Positions 28,701 to 36,404 of a stretch of 52,383 bases of DNA are shown here, piece after piece. This DNA is from a virus, in the IMG/VR virus record IMGVR_UViG_3300033145_003438, positions 1 through 52,383 of that record, one strand, 5' to 3'. Position 1 is the first letter of the stretch. Each line of letters begins with the position of its first letter. The position numbers and the translations under genes are program-made. The notes beneath the pieces are model-generated. The model saw nothing but the letters and a program-made list of their open reading frames with translations, was not told the origin of the DNA and ran no database searches.

Positions 28701-31217
28701 AAATACGGTCTTGCTACAGGTTCGAGCGATGTTAGAACCCACTGGCGCGGATGGATGGCAGCAAGGAAGGGATCTGCCCTTGATTACAACACCGAGTACA
28801 TTGAAGCCGAATTTATGGCCATATCTCAGCAGATGGCCCAGTTGGAGGCCGTTGCCACCCTGAAACGGATCAAGGACGAAGCGGATGTTTATTCTCAGAT
28901 AAAGTCCCATGCCAAGGCCGCGAACTTCAATAATTTTTACAAGAAACTTAAAGATGCTTTCGGGCATGATGTTAAAGACACCGACGATGATCCTTTAAAG
29001 CCATTCAGGGCCAAGATCGCCATGTCCAACATGAAGCTGGCAGAGATGGCCGCGAATGGGAAATTACATTACGATAGCGAATGGCAAGAGATTGTAGATG
29101 CTTTGAACAATTCTTATTCGTTCTGGAAAGAGAATAAAGACGACATCCCCGATATACCAACTCCGGGTGTAGATGATCCGCGTTGGTTTCACTTTTTGTC
29201 TCATCTACTCAATACACAAGCACCGGGGGCAAACTGGGCCGCTACCATATTCAAAAGTATCAAAGGCCGAGATACGACCATTCAGAGCACCCTTGGCGGT
29301 GATTTCCTGACCTACCGCAATTTAATCCCCAAGGGATACAAACAGTGGAAACCAGACCCCGGCAAAGGATGGTTCTGGGCCAATACGGTTGCCGATAACG
29401 CCCTTCAAAGAATGATCGACGGTGAACTGAACCCGAAAGATGTTGAATTCCGGAAGATCATCGCAAAGGGCAGGGATCTAATATGGATCATCCCCGAGGG
29501 GCTTGCCGACACTCTGGATAAATTCATTGATTATGGGGATCCTTCACATATCGGGAAAGTGGCGGATAAAGCTCTTTCTATGTGGAAACAGTGGATCCTG
29601 TTAAATCCCTTCTCCGTGGTTCGATACAACCTTAATAATATGTCTGGTGACCTCGATGCGGTTCTGGCCTATGCACCCGGAATAGCCGGGAAGAAATACG
29701 CACATCAGGCCATGAAGGACCTCTGGAAGTGGCACAGAAGAAAGAATCTGCCGGCCAACGTGCAGAAAGAAATTGATGAAGCCCGGAAACTGGGAGTGAT
29801 CGGATCCGGCTTTTCCGTACAGGAAGTGGACGATGCCCTGAAAATTCTTTCCATGGATAAGATCGTTCGGGATGTCATTCTCGACGAAAAGCCCAACTGG
29901 TTTAACCCGAAGACCTACGGAGAAAAATACTGGAAATATGTTCAAATGTTTACGGCCCTGAGAGAGAACGTCCTCCGGTTGGCAGCCTACAGGTGGTTCC
30001 TCGAAAATAACAATAAACAGCTTTATGGTGCATCCAAACCGGAAGAGATCGATGCAATAACAGATCCCCACGAAAAGGCCGCGAAACTGGCCCGAGAACT
30101 CTTGGGGGATTACGGCAACCTTTCAAAGACCGGCGAGTGGGTCCGGAAGAGACTCATACCTTTCTATTCCTGGCTTGAAATCAATACCCCCCGATATGTC
30201 TATCTGATGCGAAACTCGAAATATGAGAACAGAAAAGCGGCATCTGCTACCGGTAAAATGGCAATGGTGGGTGGTAAAAAGGTTATCATGTCCTCTGCAA
30301 GTTTGGCTTTAAGGGCATCGATGCTCTATGGCGCCGTAATGCTTTGGAACATGACCATGTTTCCAGACGAAGAAAGGGAATTGGGCGAAACCGGCAGAAA
30401 TCAGCTTCACATCATTTTGGGAAGACGGGAGGACGGCTCAATCATTTCCATACGATTTCAAGGCGCTCTTTCGGATGCGCTTTCATGGTTCGGCATGGAA
30501 GATTGGCCTTATGATGTCAAAGACCTGATTGAAGGCAAAAAGACTATTCTTGATAAGTTGAAAGAAGCCGGCAAGGGCGTGTTTAATCGTACAATTCATG
30601 GACTCAGGCCAGAAATTAAAATGTTTGCCGAGCAGATCAGCGGGAAGAGTTACTATCCAGATGCTACCAGAGGGCTTCCGATCCGTGATCGCCTCGAACA
30701 CGCCATGAAGACTTTCAAGCTGGACCAGCTTACCGGATATAGGGCGGTGATCGGACGTCCGGGACGGGGAAAGAATCCCGATGCTCCAAGAGCGGTACAG
30801 GTCATGCAACACCTTGTCAACGATCTGCAGAGAATACTTGTCTATTATGCGGATCCCGGGATGCTGGCCTATTATGACACACGCGGGATGGTTTTCGATT
30901 GGTTGGCCAAAGAGGGTGACGAAAAGCGGTACGGTGGCAGACCCACGAGCAAGGCCAATTCATTTTATTGGTATAAACAAGCCATGAAATTTGGGGACCT
31001 TGAAGCAGCCCATCGATATTTAACAAAATACTACGAAAAGGGTGGAACGGAAAGATCAAAAATTACTTCAATCCGAAACGCACACCCCTTATCCAGTATT
31101 CCGAAGATGAGAAGAAAGGCCTTCCGGGATTCCCTGAAGCCGGACCAGGATGAAGTCTTAAAAAGAGCCCTTAAATGGTACAAAAAAACATATTTAGAAA
31201 AGGAAGGTGAGAAATGA
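19704..31217 (+). CDS. giant polyvalent ejection protein (3837 residues)
   Basis: A single uninterrupted frame encodes a multi-domain phage polyvalent protein. From the N-terminus: a helical region and Gly/Ala-rich hydrophobic segments (about 155-330); charged linkers; a 2H phosphoesterase-like domain with HITV (H861) and HATI (H936); a lower-GC segment with HELTH (H1109); an LPD1-type domain with GAGSLAHEWGHAFDDYF (H1768); a further HEAFGH (H2133); a domain with FIEEIQSDW (about 2565-2573) and later AWTTGQIQSDRYDLSK; and a helical C-terminal LPD38-like region with LNPFSVVRYNLNNMSGD (about 3300) and WLEINTPRYVYLM (about 3490), ending in a possible membrane segment (about 3531-3555). Such proteins enter the cell with the DNA and are thought to disarm host defences. 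The frame overlaps the next gene (ATGA). Confidence 0.88.
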   Translation: MPLSTIEQWNQDPEFSQLPYQQKRQVIDNYFDSRLADDEYFSLSYDDQDKIKHNFYEKEVGPVPIERTPLVPTVQEEEKGFFGRIGEKWKTGEAQTELGILRSRQLMGEDTPEIRERIAKVKKDMPQGEEEKRNLFERAIGAAAEMLPIQVEGMKQGAKRGIALGTGFGTIAGIAGQAGPQVATPEEIITVPAAFAGGFGVGMVSGTLENIGKIEAGLAYDELLDLKDENGNKIDPKIAKAAAASVGVVNGLIEMSQIGLLLKTIPGGKAILTGAIRKTITEAVKKGTLKQVALRAGIKYGVFVTAETGQEVLQESTNILMAEVAKKVDRNLGNSNIAPATRQEIISRLVETAEQSALAFMAMGAPGTVVTTGMDVRAARKDARNELLDPGEEGADAREILTGEKPVSPDIEAVDTLDAEEQARQFDEDELDRVQSQETQTKKPKIEKPKAPWIARLTDAQLTQRIENLENNKRVGRLNDTQASVLERLHTETENRGIKSASDSAGVFFKEEIEEEKKENSAKAKEIFEQPTELSGKSAQESAQAILVEEEISKNQTARDEAKKDNNLKYIAKTLKIDNIDNASNEELLRAKMQLKHQGRDDLVRSIDNEFDSRRSAKTEEREKKQAESEKQSPPEIDIKTPKKEEQKYTTLGGAIRNMGGIKTGGLKTDILYQNDAAQKGKLINEKSGLEIEKMQSQLVDAGWMLPSEDLTQILSENPDRLREGMLDGEAKTKWQKERSAEKQAQEDEIPEPTKDEMEADPSLAAAFPELAQQYGIKTSPAEKPEDLDISFDFGANTDSGTTSADMAGVATTDTKDDDGAHEYSSTQVNIPESEAKEIKEFSSQIPDSELADDGREDTPHITVKYGLHTNDLRKAQPLIKGVGPIKAKLGKVSIFENDDEDVVMVEIDSPELHALNKKIADGLEHTDTHPDYKPHATIAYVKKGEGKKYGGDDRFEGKEITLNSLVFSGKDGRETKYNFKKKPKSAKKPTVTSEKGPGKTPTTKTSQSPKGGDNLEVLYQHDTKLFIDDDGKEYRADDASDSLSLLSDKEFVEITGYSKNDFRRMGGAIYFIPKDKPGINSIHHISGEIILSDDLKNNKSTLQKTLIHELTHWGQIQKNEAPEAYYVNPEESISGFMDYFSDPAEVKARFNADGRSDEEYNAFIKDLNWAKSTDSGKIKAPDIGEIRIETRKKWRMPLSYIKQEIKAAQRKNDYRNIAPRKLQNDIDEIEGIVGHETSDALTKKDDLHEQLETIYNRDPISDSDISNINEFYFETKRKWNLRRLGSADRKLRNDEIEYYEIPVMRVEVLGKKNPQTGKRGRINPIITEGILRDKTGIKGIAVGPNEINIDLNASNVKNIYKLNKKTKKFFLPNPTISPEKVSKDATPASKPTVKTKELSPSVVSIQGATQPKPSRKKKEDTLKFGETIGGSKYDKAQERLSLSSITDMNERERHKNIVKRNIWPKPDYVKMVESGHSPENMYLIKKVIDSIPVRPEKVEDQELFIQEVGRIRDIVEQIKPGNDIQGLFGKIFTEEYHSRSGYSKGWTEKGGPVAHMLKPKFLKAVQISNYDMLTAKRKVEKTGFPAKQEAWKQGIEIVERGFGDNATWSIFRRKGGRMVEVLGKGFKTKEEAQNHLTDVLQPKLKASMKGKGRFKKPMLDHITRTGTDYRDGKDITTDDILETFGFRGGEFGKWLNEKNQQESLNHAYDAFMDLANILDIPPMAISLNGTLGIAFGARGSGGAAAHYEGDKVVINLTKLSGAGSLAHEWGHAFDDYFGKMAKSPQSGKYMITPLSAGKTGKESTVRPEMLNAWLNVRGRIAKRDETKKEAIARVEKEIKKSKRYTKSWLDGIRTELERDDTAYSKKKRAATESELKSWDKLTEEILAGKHKPVLDENVRSKYTMPAVNDFYKGVKGVLPASDTRTSLSANINSLQRNVEHLAEIKSDKAKPRQITTNFKGKAKELGNVEYWGNPHELFARALESYVDDQIREQPNKSQYLVHSTQNSLYGEDISPYPMGVERVAINKAFDGLFDVLESKETDRGVALFYKRRNPQKYSVLSKKKLEAAITGISGAWENAPDIVVLQKQNELPEKIQKMADGDIVDGAHYQGKIFLVAENMKDTNYVVEVLLHEAFGHYGIRGVLGKNLAPVLRDVYIAKRKEVQEIAQEYGFDLSEESGRALAADEWLAREAQKNPESKWIDRVISAIRAFVRKFYPKFKMTDKDIRKILADAKSYVTKGKRKSHKSRIPSFSKDKKADKWHSQMANFLNMKLTNGPAKQIKSNLQAWAKKGLIKQEELEWSGLLDWLDSKSKVNTWNAVADKDRFTIELREDGRYYLYDTDLGPDNTAAMPDYEKFEDAIASAEDVVDTRRNKTIKLNFKPNKPGKVKKIDTLNYLKDNNVTLQEVLKDSELWVVWDGEEETYFETHQEALDYGQEIGAPPEDIFYKESKMSDATKFSQYTLPGGKNYKELLLTLPANSKPQTNALNDFIRRMENKYVGTERHWRVAMNDQEADEFESLAEAERLGFSTDSQEYKSSHWQEPNVLAHVRFNERTDADGNKVLFIEEIQSDWASEGRKKGFRGKFRGQGFTKSKAVSDALKRSNMVPNAPFVGSTQKYVMLAVKRMVRHAAENGFDKIAWTTGQIQSDRYDLSKQLESITYAPDSKKGFPGILRAYPLSPNEAPIIKRISDENELAVVIGKGLAEKIIDGDRDIRGKDLKVDSPGMRGFYDKIIPAAVNKFFNKAAWGKAKVETIKIQTEIGSEGFEIPQRVEDVWSLPLTPKMKQKALREGMPLFKKRDRTTKKSDTGSGILPAEVEQRMEASRGVPKTTLKEKVKEQIVEIRRQRQHFPKLKTIEDKNLRHRLADILRRHQEVPESVKQQTIKFLSSFTQDLSKQDYEAFRMHIILADMKRDIDKGLLDEKSKLPFGFSSIDDVEKAFKGYQELANNNPKIKKALKKRNDKVNEIKQKLVDAKLLKKEVMEDEDYFHHQVLMFWDDKYGLATGSSDVRTHWRGWMAARKGSALDYNTEYIEAEFMAISQQMAQLEAVATLKRIKDEADVYSQIKSHAKAANFNNFYKKLKDAFGHDVKDTDDDPLKPFRAKIAMSNMKLAEMAANGKLHYDSEWQEIVDALNNSYSFWKENKDDIPDIPTPGVDDPRWFHFLSHLLNTQAPGANWAATIFKSIKGRDTTIQSTLGGDFLTYRNLIPKGYKQWKPDPGKGWFWANTVADNALQRMIDGELNPKDVEFRKIIAKGRDLIWIIPEGLADTLDKFIDYGDPSHIGKVADKALSMWKQWILLNPFSVVRYNLNNMSGDLDAVLAYAPGIAGKKYAHQAMKDLWKWHRRKNLPANVQKEIDEARKLGVIGSGFSVQEVDDALKILSMDKIVRDVILDEKPNWFNPKTYGEKYWKYVQMFTALRENVLRLAAYRWFLENNNKQLYGASKPEEIDAITDPHEKAAKLARELLGDYGNLSKTGEWVRKRLIPFYSWLEINTPRYVYLMRNSKYENRKAASATGKMAMVGGKKVIMSSASLALRASMLYGAVMLWNMTMFPDEERELGETGRNQLHIILGRREDGSIISIRFQGALSDALSWFGMEDWPYDVKDLIEGKKTILDKLKEAGKGVFNRTIHGLRPEIKMFAEQISGKSYYPDATRGLPIRDRLEHAMKTFKLDQLTGYRAVIGRPGRGKNPDAPRAVQVMQHLVNDLQRILVYYADPGMLAYYDTRGMVFDWLAKEGDEKRYGGRPTSKANSFYWYKQAMKFGDLEAAHRYLTKYYEKGGTERSKITSIRNAHPLSSIPKMRRKAFRDSLKPDQDEVLKRALKWYKKTYLEKEGEK

Positions 31218-31621
31218 AGAATGCATTAATCTTATTAGCGTTGTTTCTTGTGGTCCTGGTGACCATCGGAGCGGTGTCCACGAACCTTGAAGTGACTTGG
31301 GATAAAAGAGGCCAGAATTACGCCATTCAGCAGAGTACACACATTGATGCGCGGGTACTTGCAGCTGGTGTGGCCGAGTCTCATACCGTGCCTGCCAATG
31401 CTATCTATGTTGTCTTTTCAGCCCAGGACGGCGGGGGGGATGCTTGCAGCTTTTATGCAAATTTCTCAGGAACGGCGGCTGAACCCTCAGCGGATATTAC
31501 GGACGGATCCGGAAGCGAATTGAATCCAGCTGTCCGGGCTCTCGAAGGGGCAACGGCTATATCTCTTCTCGCCCCGGAAGCGTGTATCCTAACATTGGCA
31601 TTCTATAAAAGTGGTGTTTAA
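31214..31621 (+). CDS. exported or membrane-anchored virion-region protein
   Basis: The 135-residue product begins at an ATG overlapping the giant gene stop. Residues 3-22 (NALILLALFLVVLVTIGAVS) form a hydrophobic signal or anchor. The remainder is beta-rich with Ala, Gly and acidic residues and two cysteines (about residue 78 and near the C-terminus). No family is recognised. Placement in front of three other genes with signal peptides suggests that they act together outside the cytoplasm or on the virion. Confidence 0.6.
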   Translation: MKNALILLALFLVVLVTIGAVSTNLEVTWDKRGQNYAIQQSTHIDARVLAAGVAESHTVPANAIYVVFSAQDGGGDACSFYANFSGTAAEPSADITDGSGSELNPAVRALEGATAISLLAPEACILTLAFYKSGV

Positions 31622-31641
31622 CGGCAGGAGGAAACCAGATC

Positions 31642-33081
31642 ATGAAAAAAATATTACTTTTAACAATCTTGATTTTGAGTTTTGCGGGCTTTGCAGAGGC
31701 ACAAAATCCGTTTACATTGCCTGCCGGGAGTGGAGGCGGGACAGCCACTGGTGTTGATGCAACCGAGACCATCCAGGGAGACAAAGGAATCGAGCTGATC
31801 CCGAGCGGACCGACTCTGTTTACTGCAAAGGCATTGACCGGCGGTGCGGCCGGTGCCTTGGACTCAATGTCGGTAAGCGATCTTTCTGACAACGATGTTG
31901 CCATCGTTCCGGTTCTCAGCGGGACTACCGTACTTGTCTACCGTTATATCTTCGATGCCGATGGAACGACCGCTGAAAGCTCTCCTACGGTCATTCGACC
32001 GGACGATTATTCATCCGCTGGTGTATGGAGGATAGATATTTTGCCGCCTTCAATGGGTGGATTGGGTATCGATACCTCCGGCCTTACGGGACTGGGCTGG
32101 GTAGGAAATCCTGCGGGTGATTGGAATGTGTTCGGTACGGCTTGGCGGTCAATCTACCTTGACGCCTCATCTAATATTCAGGGAATAACCCTTGGTGCAG
32201 CAAACACATTCCTTGGGTCCGATGGAGCCAGCACAGCACCAAGCTATCAGGCACTTGCGGATGCGGATATCCCTGATACCATAACGATTGCCGGCGGTGC
32301 GGATATTGCTGTCGCCGATGGTGGATCTGGATCGAGTACGGCAGCAGGTGCGAGGTCAAACTTGGGTGCAGGGCAGGAATGGATAGAAGACCCTGAAACA
32401 ACCGATGCTGACCCGGACACTATAACGATAGTCGATGGTGAAAAGATACTGTTACTCTTGACTGCACACCAGGCCGATGTGGACATAACCTTTGCAGAGA
32501 CTAATGCTACGCACATGGATGAAGTTCTGGTCTGTAATGTTAGTTCTGATTCATTGGCGTTTGCAGATAGTGCAGCGGTTTTTGAAACCTCTACTCCTAT
32601 CACGCTTGCACAGGATGAGTGCTTTAGAATGGTGTATAGGACGGATAGGTATGTTGTGACTTCGAGAGATACCAAGGCGGCCTCTTTTGCATCTCTTGAC
32701 ATTTCAGGTGGTCCATTCACCTCTGACATGCAGATGATCGTGCCAGATTCCAAAACCTATACGGGTGTGGATGAGAATCAGACCGTAGGCATAGGTGATG
32801 ATATTGAGAGCTCTGTTGTCCTCGTAACCGCTGTCGATGACAATGGGGATGAATCAATCGACTTACAGGACGGGACTGAAACTGGTATTATGGTAACCTT
32901 TATTGTGATAGCAAATGTAGATGTCACTGACGATGCTTTTATCATAGATGCTGAAACCGATTCAACTTGCACGGGATGTCCTGATGCTGGAATATTCACA
33001 CTTGAAACTGAGGGCAGTTCTGTGACGCTTTATTGGACAGGATCATTTTGGCATTACTGTGGCTCAACGGTAGGTGAATAA
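31642..33081 (+). CDS. tail fibre-like protein with N-terminal signal peptide
   Basis: The 479-residue product has a canonical signal peptide (MKKILLLTILILSFAGFAEA, cleavage predicted after AEA) followed by beta-rich, Gly/Ala/Thr/Asp-rich sequence. A GGSGSSTAAGARSNLGAG motif near residue 230 is characteristic of phage fibre shafts, which otherwise lack export signals. The C-terminal half has DDIESSVVLVTAVDDNGDESI and ends in YWTGSFWHYCGSTVGE, a typical fibre end domain. AGGAGG lies upstream (about 31626-31631). It shares its last base with the next start (TAATG). A fibre sent to the periplasm is unusual. Confidence 0.7.
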   Translation: MKKILLLTILILSFAGFAEAQNPFTLPAGSGGGTATGVDATETIQGDKGIELIPSGPTLFTAKALTGGAAGALDSMSVSDLSDNDVAIVPVLSGTTVLVYRYIFDADGTTAESSPTVIRPDDYSSAGVWRIDILPPSMGGLGIDTSGLTGLGWVGNPAGDWNVFGTAWRSIYLDASSNIQGITLGAANTFLGSDGASTAPSYQALADADIPDTITIAGGADIAVADGGSGSSTAAGARSNLGAGQEWIEDPETTDADPDTITIVDGEKILLLLTAHQADVDITFAETNATHMDEVLVCNVSSDSLAFADSAAVFETSTPITLAQDECFRMVYRTDRYVVTSRDTKAASFASLDISGGPFTSDMQMIVPDSKTYTGVDENQTVGIGDDIESSVVLVTAVDDNGDESIDLQDGTETGIMVTFIVIANVDVTDDAFIIDAETDSTCTGCPDAGIFTLETEGSSVTLYWTGSFWHYCGSTVGE

Positions 33082-33884
33082 TGAAAAAACATAACAATCC
33101 TAACAAGTGGTTATCTTTATGGATTCTTGGGGTGATGCTGCTTACCTTTGCCTTGGGTTTGTTGACAGGTATAGCTCACGCAGAAGACGATTTACTCCTT
33201 GCCAATATGATGATGGGGGCGAATCAGCCGGCAGCGGGTGCAGATCCCTGCGCTGCAACTGCCTGTTCTGCATGTGATGGGCAAGAGCGTTTTGAGTGTG
33301 GGTCAACCGCAGGAGATGATGATTCAGATCAAGAGAATACAGTTACGTATACAAATGGTGGCGCTGCTGTGAATGATGCCTATACCGCAGATGCTCTTGA
33401 AGGCTCTGAGTCGCTACTACTTGATACTGACGATGATGCTAAGATAGGCGGTCTTACCGCAACCGATGGCGATCTGTATGTTGCGTGGATTGCTAAGTGT
33501 GGAACCGTTACTGAAGCGGTATCGTTAGTCAGGTTAGAAGAAACTGACGGAACTGACATCGTAAGGGGTTATATTGGCGAAGCATCCGGTGATTGGGGAA
33601 ACTCAAGGTTTTATTATGATGCTACCAACGATTATTCAGCGGTTCCTATGGATGGGGATGCTCCTGTCTATATGAAGTTGAAATATAACAATAGTTCCGG
33701 TGCATCAGACGGAGTGATTCAGTTTTGGTTTTCAAGCAACGGTGCAAATGGCAACTGGACATTGCAGCATGACATATCTGGTGTAGCTAATACAAACCAA
33801 GCCGGGCAAATATCGCTTGAAAGTGACGGTGACGATATAATTTTCGATGATGTTCGATGGGATACTTCTGACATAGACTACTAA
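33081..33884 (+). CDS. exported protein with possible lectin-like beta-sandwich
   Basis: The 267-residue product has a signal peptide after a basic start (KKHNNPNKWLSL, then WILGVMLLTFALGLLTGIAHA, cut after AHA). A cysteine-rich patch (CAATACSACDGQERFEC, about 58-74) follows. The C-terminal domain (about 120-267), with DLYVAWIAKC, VYMKLKYNNSSG and WTLQHDISG, resembles concanavalin/LamG-like beta-sandwiches. A carbohydrate-binding role is possible but not shown. It is sandwiched between two other exported fibre-type genes. Confidence 0.62.
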   Translation: MKKHNNPNKWLSLWILGVMLLTFALGLLTGIAHAEDDLLLANMMMGANQPAAGADPCAATACSACDGQERFECGSTAGDDDSDQENTVTYTNGGAAVNDAYTADALEGSESLLLDTDDDAKIGGLTATDGDLYVAWIAKCGTVTEAVSLVRLEETDGTDIVRGYIGEASGDWGNSRFYYDATNDYSAVPMDGDAPVYMKLKYNNSSGASDGVIQFWFSSNGANGNWTLQHDISGVANTNQAGQISLESDGDDIIFDDVRWDTSDIDY

Positions 33885-33892
33885 AAGCTAAA

Positions 33893-35857
33893 ATGAAAAA
33901 ACTTATATTAACGATTTTTATAGTCGTTCTATTTACGAGCCAAGGATTTTCTGCAACTTATTTTATCGACTATGGTGCCGCAAATAATGACGCAAACGGA
34001 ACAACTTCAAGTACGCCCTGGAAGCATTGCCCAGGTGATCCGAGAGCAGACAGTAATGCTGATATTACTTTATCTGCTGCTGATGTAGTTGTATTCAAGG
34101 GCGGGATAACTTATGAGTTTGCTGATGGGGATGCAGATAGCCATATACCTGTGAATGCTTCGGGGTCAGAAGGGAATATAATTTATTTGCGGTCTGGTCA
34201 CTTACATGCTCCGGTATATGGTTCGGGCAGGGCGATCATAGACGGAACAAATGCGAATCTAAACTATGCGAGTAATCGAACAGGTGTAATTTATATGGGA
34301 ACTCGCAGTTATGTCACAATTGAAGGTTTGCAAATACAGCATGCCCCGTGGGTAGCTTATACGGGCTTGATCGGCTGGTTTGGCTCAAGTGGGAGTAATA
34401 TAGTCATTGATGATGTTGTTTTGCTATCCGACATTTCGCCCCCAAACGACTTGACAAGTGCATGGGCGGGAATAGTAATTCAGGGTGAATGGACAGGCGT
34501 GACACCTGCAACATTTACAATATCGGATAGTGAAATTTACGACATCGGTGGACACGGTATTTTTCTCAGGGCAGGCATGACAGGGGTTACAATATCTAAT
34601 AATGTTATTCATGATTGTGGCCCAAATCCAAGTCCATATCAAGGAGATGGTTTTTTTACTGAAAATGGAGGAGCCGGGGGCGATCCTACCAATATCACTA
34701 TTACTGGAAACGATTTTTATGACTTTGCCGAAAAGGGGTGTGGTTTAGTGGGTGGTGGCACCACAATCTTAATCGAGAAAAACTATTGCTATGACGATGA
34801 TGGAACGAATGGGTTTGGGTTTACGATTAGAAATGGCGACAACATCACGATGCGTAACAACTTGATTGTATTTGATAACGAAGGCAAATGGGAGGGGTTA
34901 TTTAGAATAAAATTGCAGAACTCTTTTGGTACAACTACCAATGTTTATTACTACAACAACACGTTGATAGGCTTATCGGCAGACTACGGATTTTACTTGA
35001 CCAAGGGAGATTCGACCCTAACTAATGTTTATCTATCCAACAACGTCCACGACTTTAATTCTGTCGGTACGCCAAAAGATTATATTTTAGTAGACACAAT
35101 ATCAGGTACGTTTGAGTCTAATTATAATATATTCTACGGTGGTGACGCTTTGCCTTATTCACACAATGGCACATCCAAAAATTTAGCGGATTGGCGTACT
35201 GCGATAAGTGATGAAGCGAACTCATCAGAAGAAGATCCTGGCCTTGATGGGAGCTACAAACCGGATAATATCAGCGATGCTGTTGTGGGTGCCGGGGAGA
35301 ACAATGGCGTGGTGGATGATAAAGATGGAAACAGTAGGCCACAAGGCATTGGTTTTGACGTTGGAGCTTACGAGTTTTTAATAACAGAATCAATCGCAAT
35401 CACAGGTACAATGGTTGACGGAGGGGTTGACGAGGGTGATTTAACGGGCGAGAAATTTGTTCTGACAGCCTCCGGCGATGAGTTTGTAGAAACTCTCTGT
35501 GACGATAACCAGATAACCACAGACTTTTTAGCAGGTATTGATGCAGAAGCATCATGGGATTTCAACGAAGCGGCTGGATTTGTAGCGGAGGTTACGCTTG
35601 TTCACGGAAATTGCACAAGAGACAGTGCAGCACAAGTTACCGTAGAAATTGCTGCTGGAGTCGTAAATATTACTCAAACCCAAACAGGCACTTGGACCGT
35701 CCCTGCATCAAGTATGGTAAGCGCAACACAGATCGTGGCAACCCCTACAATACCCATATCCGTGGTCGTGGCAGACACGACAACAGGGCAGGTGGGAACG
35801 TATAGTGCTGATGGTGCCGTGGGAACATATAGCTCGGATGGGCATGTGGGACAGTAG
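33893..35857 (+). CDS. exported right-handed beta-helix protein (tail-spike-like)
   Basis: The 654-residue product has a signal peptide (MKKLILTIFIVVLFTSQGFSA). A parallel beta-helix domain follows: repeated short strands such as VTIEGLQIQHAPWVAYTG, ITITGNDFYDFAEKGCGL and NVYLSNNVHDFNSVG (about 130-390), of the kind seen in pectate lyases and phage tail spikes that cut polysaccharide. A C-terminal beta domain (about 500-610) follows, then a tandem motif GTYSADGAV-GTYSSDGHV at the very end. Catalytic residues cannot be assigned by eye. It is the last rightward gene before the convergent junction. Confidence 0.75.
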   Translation: MKKLILTIFIVVLFTSQGFSATYFIDYGAANNDANGTTSSTPWKHCPGDPRADSNADITLSAADVVVFKGGITYEFADGDADSHIPVNASGSEGNIIYLRSGHLHAPVYGSGRAIIDGTNANLNYASNRTGVIYMGTRSYVTIEGLQIQHAPWVAYTGLIGWFGSSGSNIVIDDVVLLSDISPPNDLTSAWAGIVIQGEWTGVTPATFTISDSEIYDIGGHGIFLRAGMTGVTISNNVIHDCGPNPSPYQGDGFFTENGGAGGDPTNITITGNDFYDFAEKGCGLVGGGTTILIEKNYCYDDDGTNGFGFTIRNGDNITMRNNLIVFDNEGKWEGLFRIKLQNSFGTTTNVYYYNNTLIGLSADYGFYLTKGDSTLTNVYLSNNVHDFNSVGTPKDYILVDTISGTFESNYNIFYGGDALPYSHNGTSKNLADWRTAISDEANSSEEDPGLDGSYKPDNISDAVVGAGENNGVVDDKDGNSRPQGIGFDVGAYEFLITESIAITGTMVDGGVDEGDLTGEKFVLTASGDEFVETLCDDNQITTDFLAGIDAEASWDFNEAAGFVAEVTLVHGNCTRDSAAQVTVEIAAGVVNITQTQTGTWTVPASSMVSATQIVATPTIPISVVVADTTTGQVGTYSADGAVGTYSSDGHVGQ

Positions 35858-35886
35858 CCTCTCACGGAAGGCCCTAATACAATGTG

Positions 35887-36189
35887 TCACTTAAACAGAT
35901 TTTCAGTATTGTCATTCTCGATACCATAGTCGATCTGAGCGGTTATGCAATCAAGCAGGGCCAATAAAGCCTTTTCTTTTGTATCGCCCTGGGAAACTAT
36001 GTCAAGCGTCGTATATTCAGCAATATAGCAACCCGGTTTTGATTGATAGACCCTCACTGTATTATCCATGGTTTTCACTTTCTCATCCTCTTCGCAAACC
36101 CAACAGCCAAATACATCCATGTCGAGTCCCCAATTTGTTCCACACTTACAACATTCATAGGTTTCTTCCTCGATTAGCCAGACCCGCAA
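35887..36189 (-). CDS. HicB-like protein with N-terminal zinc-binding motif
   Basis: The 100-residue product has two CxxC pairs in the first 35 residues (CCKCGTNWG and CWVCEED), a probable zinc ribbon. A HicB-like domain follows: YQSKPGCYIAEYTTLDIVSQGDT, with KEKALLALLDCI after it, matching the pattern of HicB antitoxins (strand-A-strand, SQGDT.EEAL helix). No HicA toxin is next to it, so it may be a lone regulator. The start is doubtful: TTG at 36189 keeps the zinc motif but has no clear ribosome binding site. It is the last leftward gene before the convergent junction. Confidence 0.6.
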   Translation of the reverse strand: MRVWLIEEETYECCKCGTNWGLDMDVFGCWVCEEDEKVKTMDNTVRVYQSKPGCYIAEYTTLDIVSQGDTKEKALLALLDCITAQIDYGIENDNTENLFK

Positions 36190-36204
36190 AACATTTGTTA
36201 GTTT

Positions 36205-36384
36205 TTAATCTTCTTCCTTAAACGATATGAGAGAGATTTCCCAGTTTCCGACCTGTAATGATTCCCCCCATTTGGCAACCTGTTTAAGCGTTGTTCCCGG
36301 TGCGTAAACCTTTGTGTGGTTCCGACCGACTCGTTTTACGGCATTTACCAGCTTACAATCTACGATCATCCATTTTTCATCCAT
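36205..36384 (-). CDS. small hypothetical protein (59 residues)
   Basis: The open frame starts at ATG 36384 (MDEKWMIVDC) and ends at TAA 36205, with AAGGAG about ten bases upstream. The product has a NHTKVYAPGTTLKQVAKWGES region and ends ISLISFKEED. It lies between the tRNA-like element and the HicB-like gene. It shares no motif with known families that I recognise. Codon quality and tight spacing support it. Confidence 0.6.
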   Translation of the reverse strand: MDEKWMIVDCKLVNAVKRVGRNHTKVYAPGTTLKQVAKWGESLQVGNWEISLISFKEED

Positions 36385-36404
36385 TTTTCATCTCCTTTGT
36401 TGTA

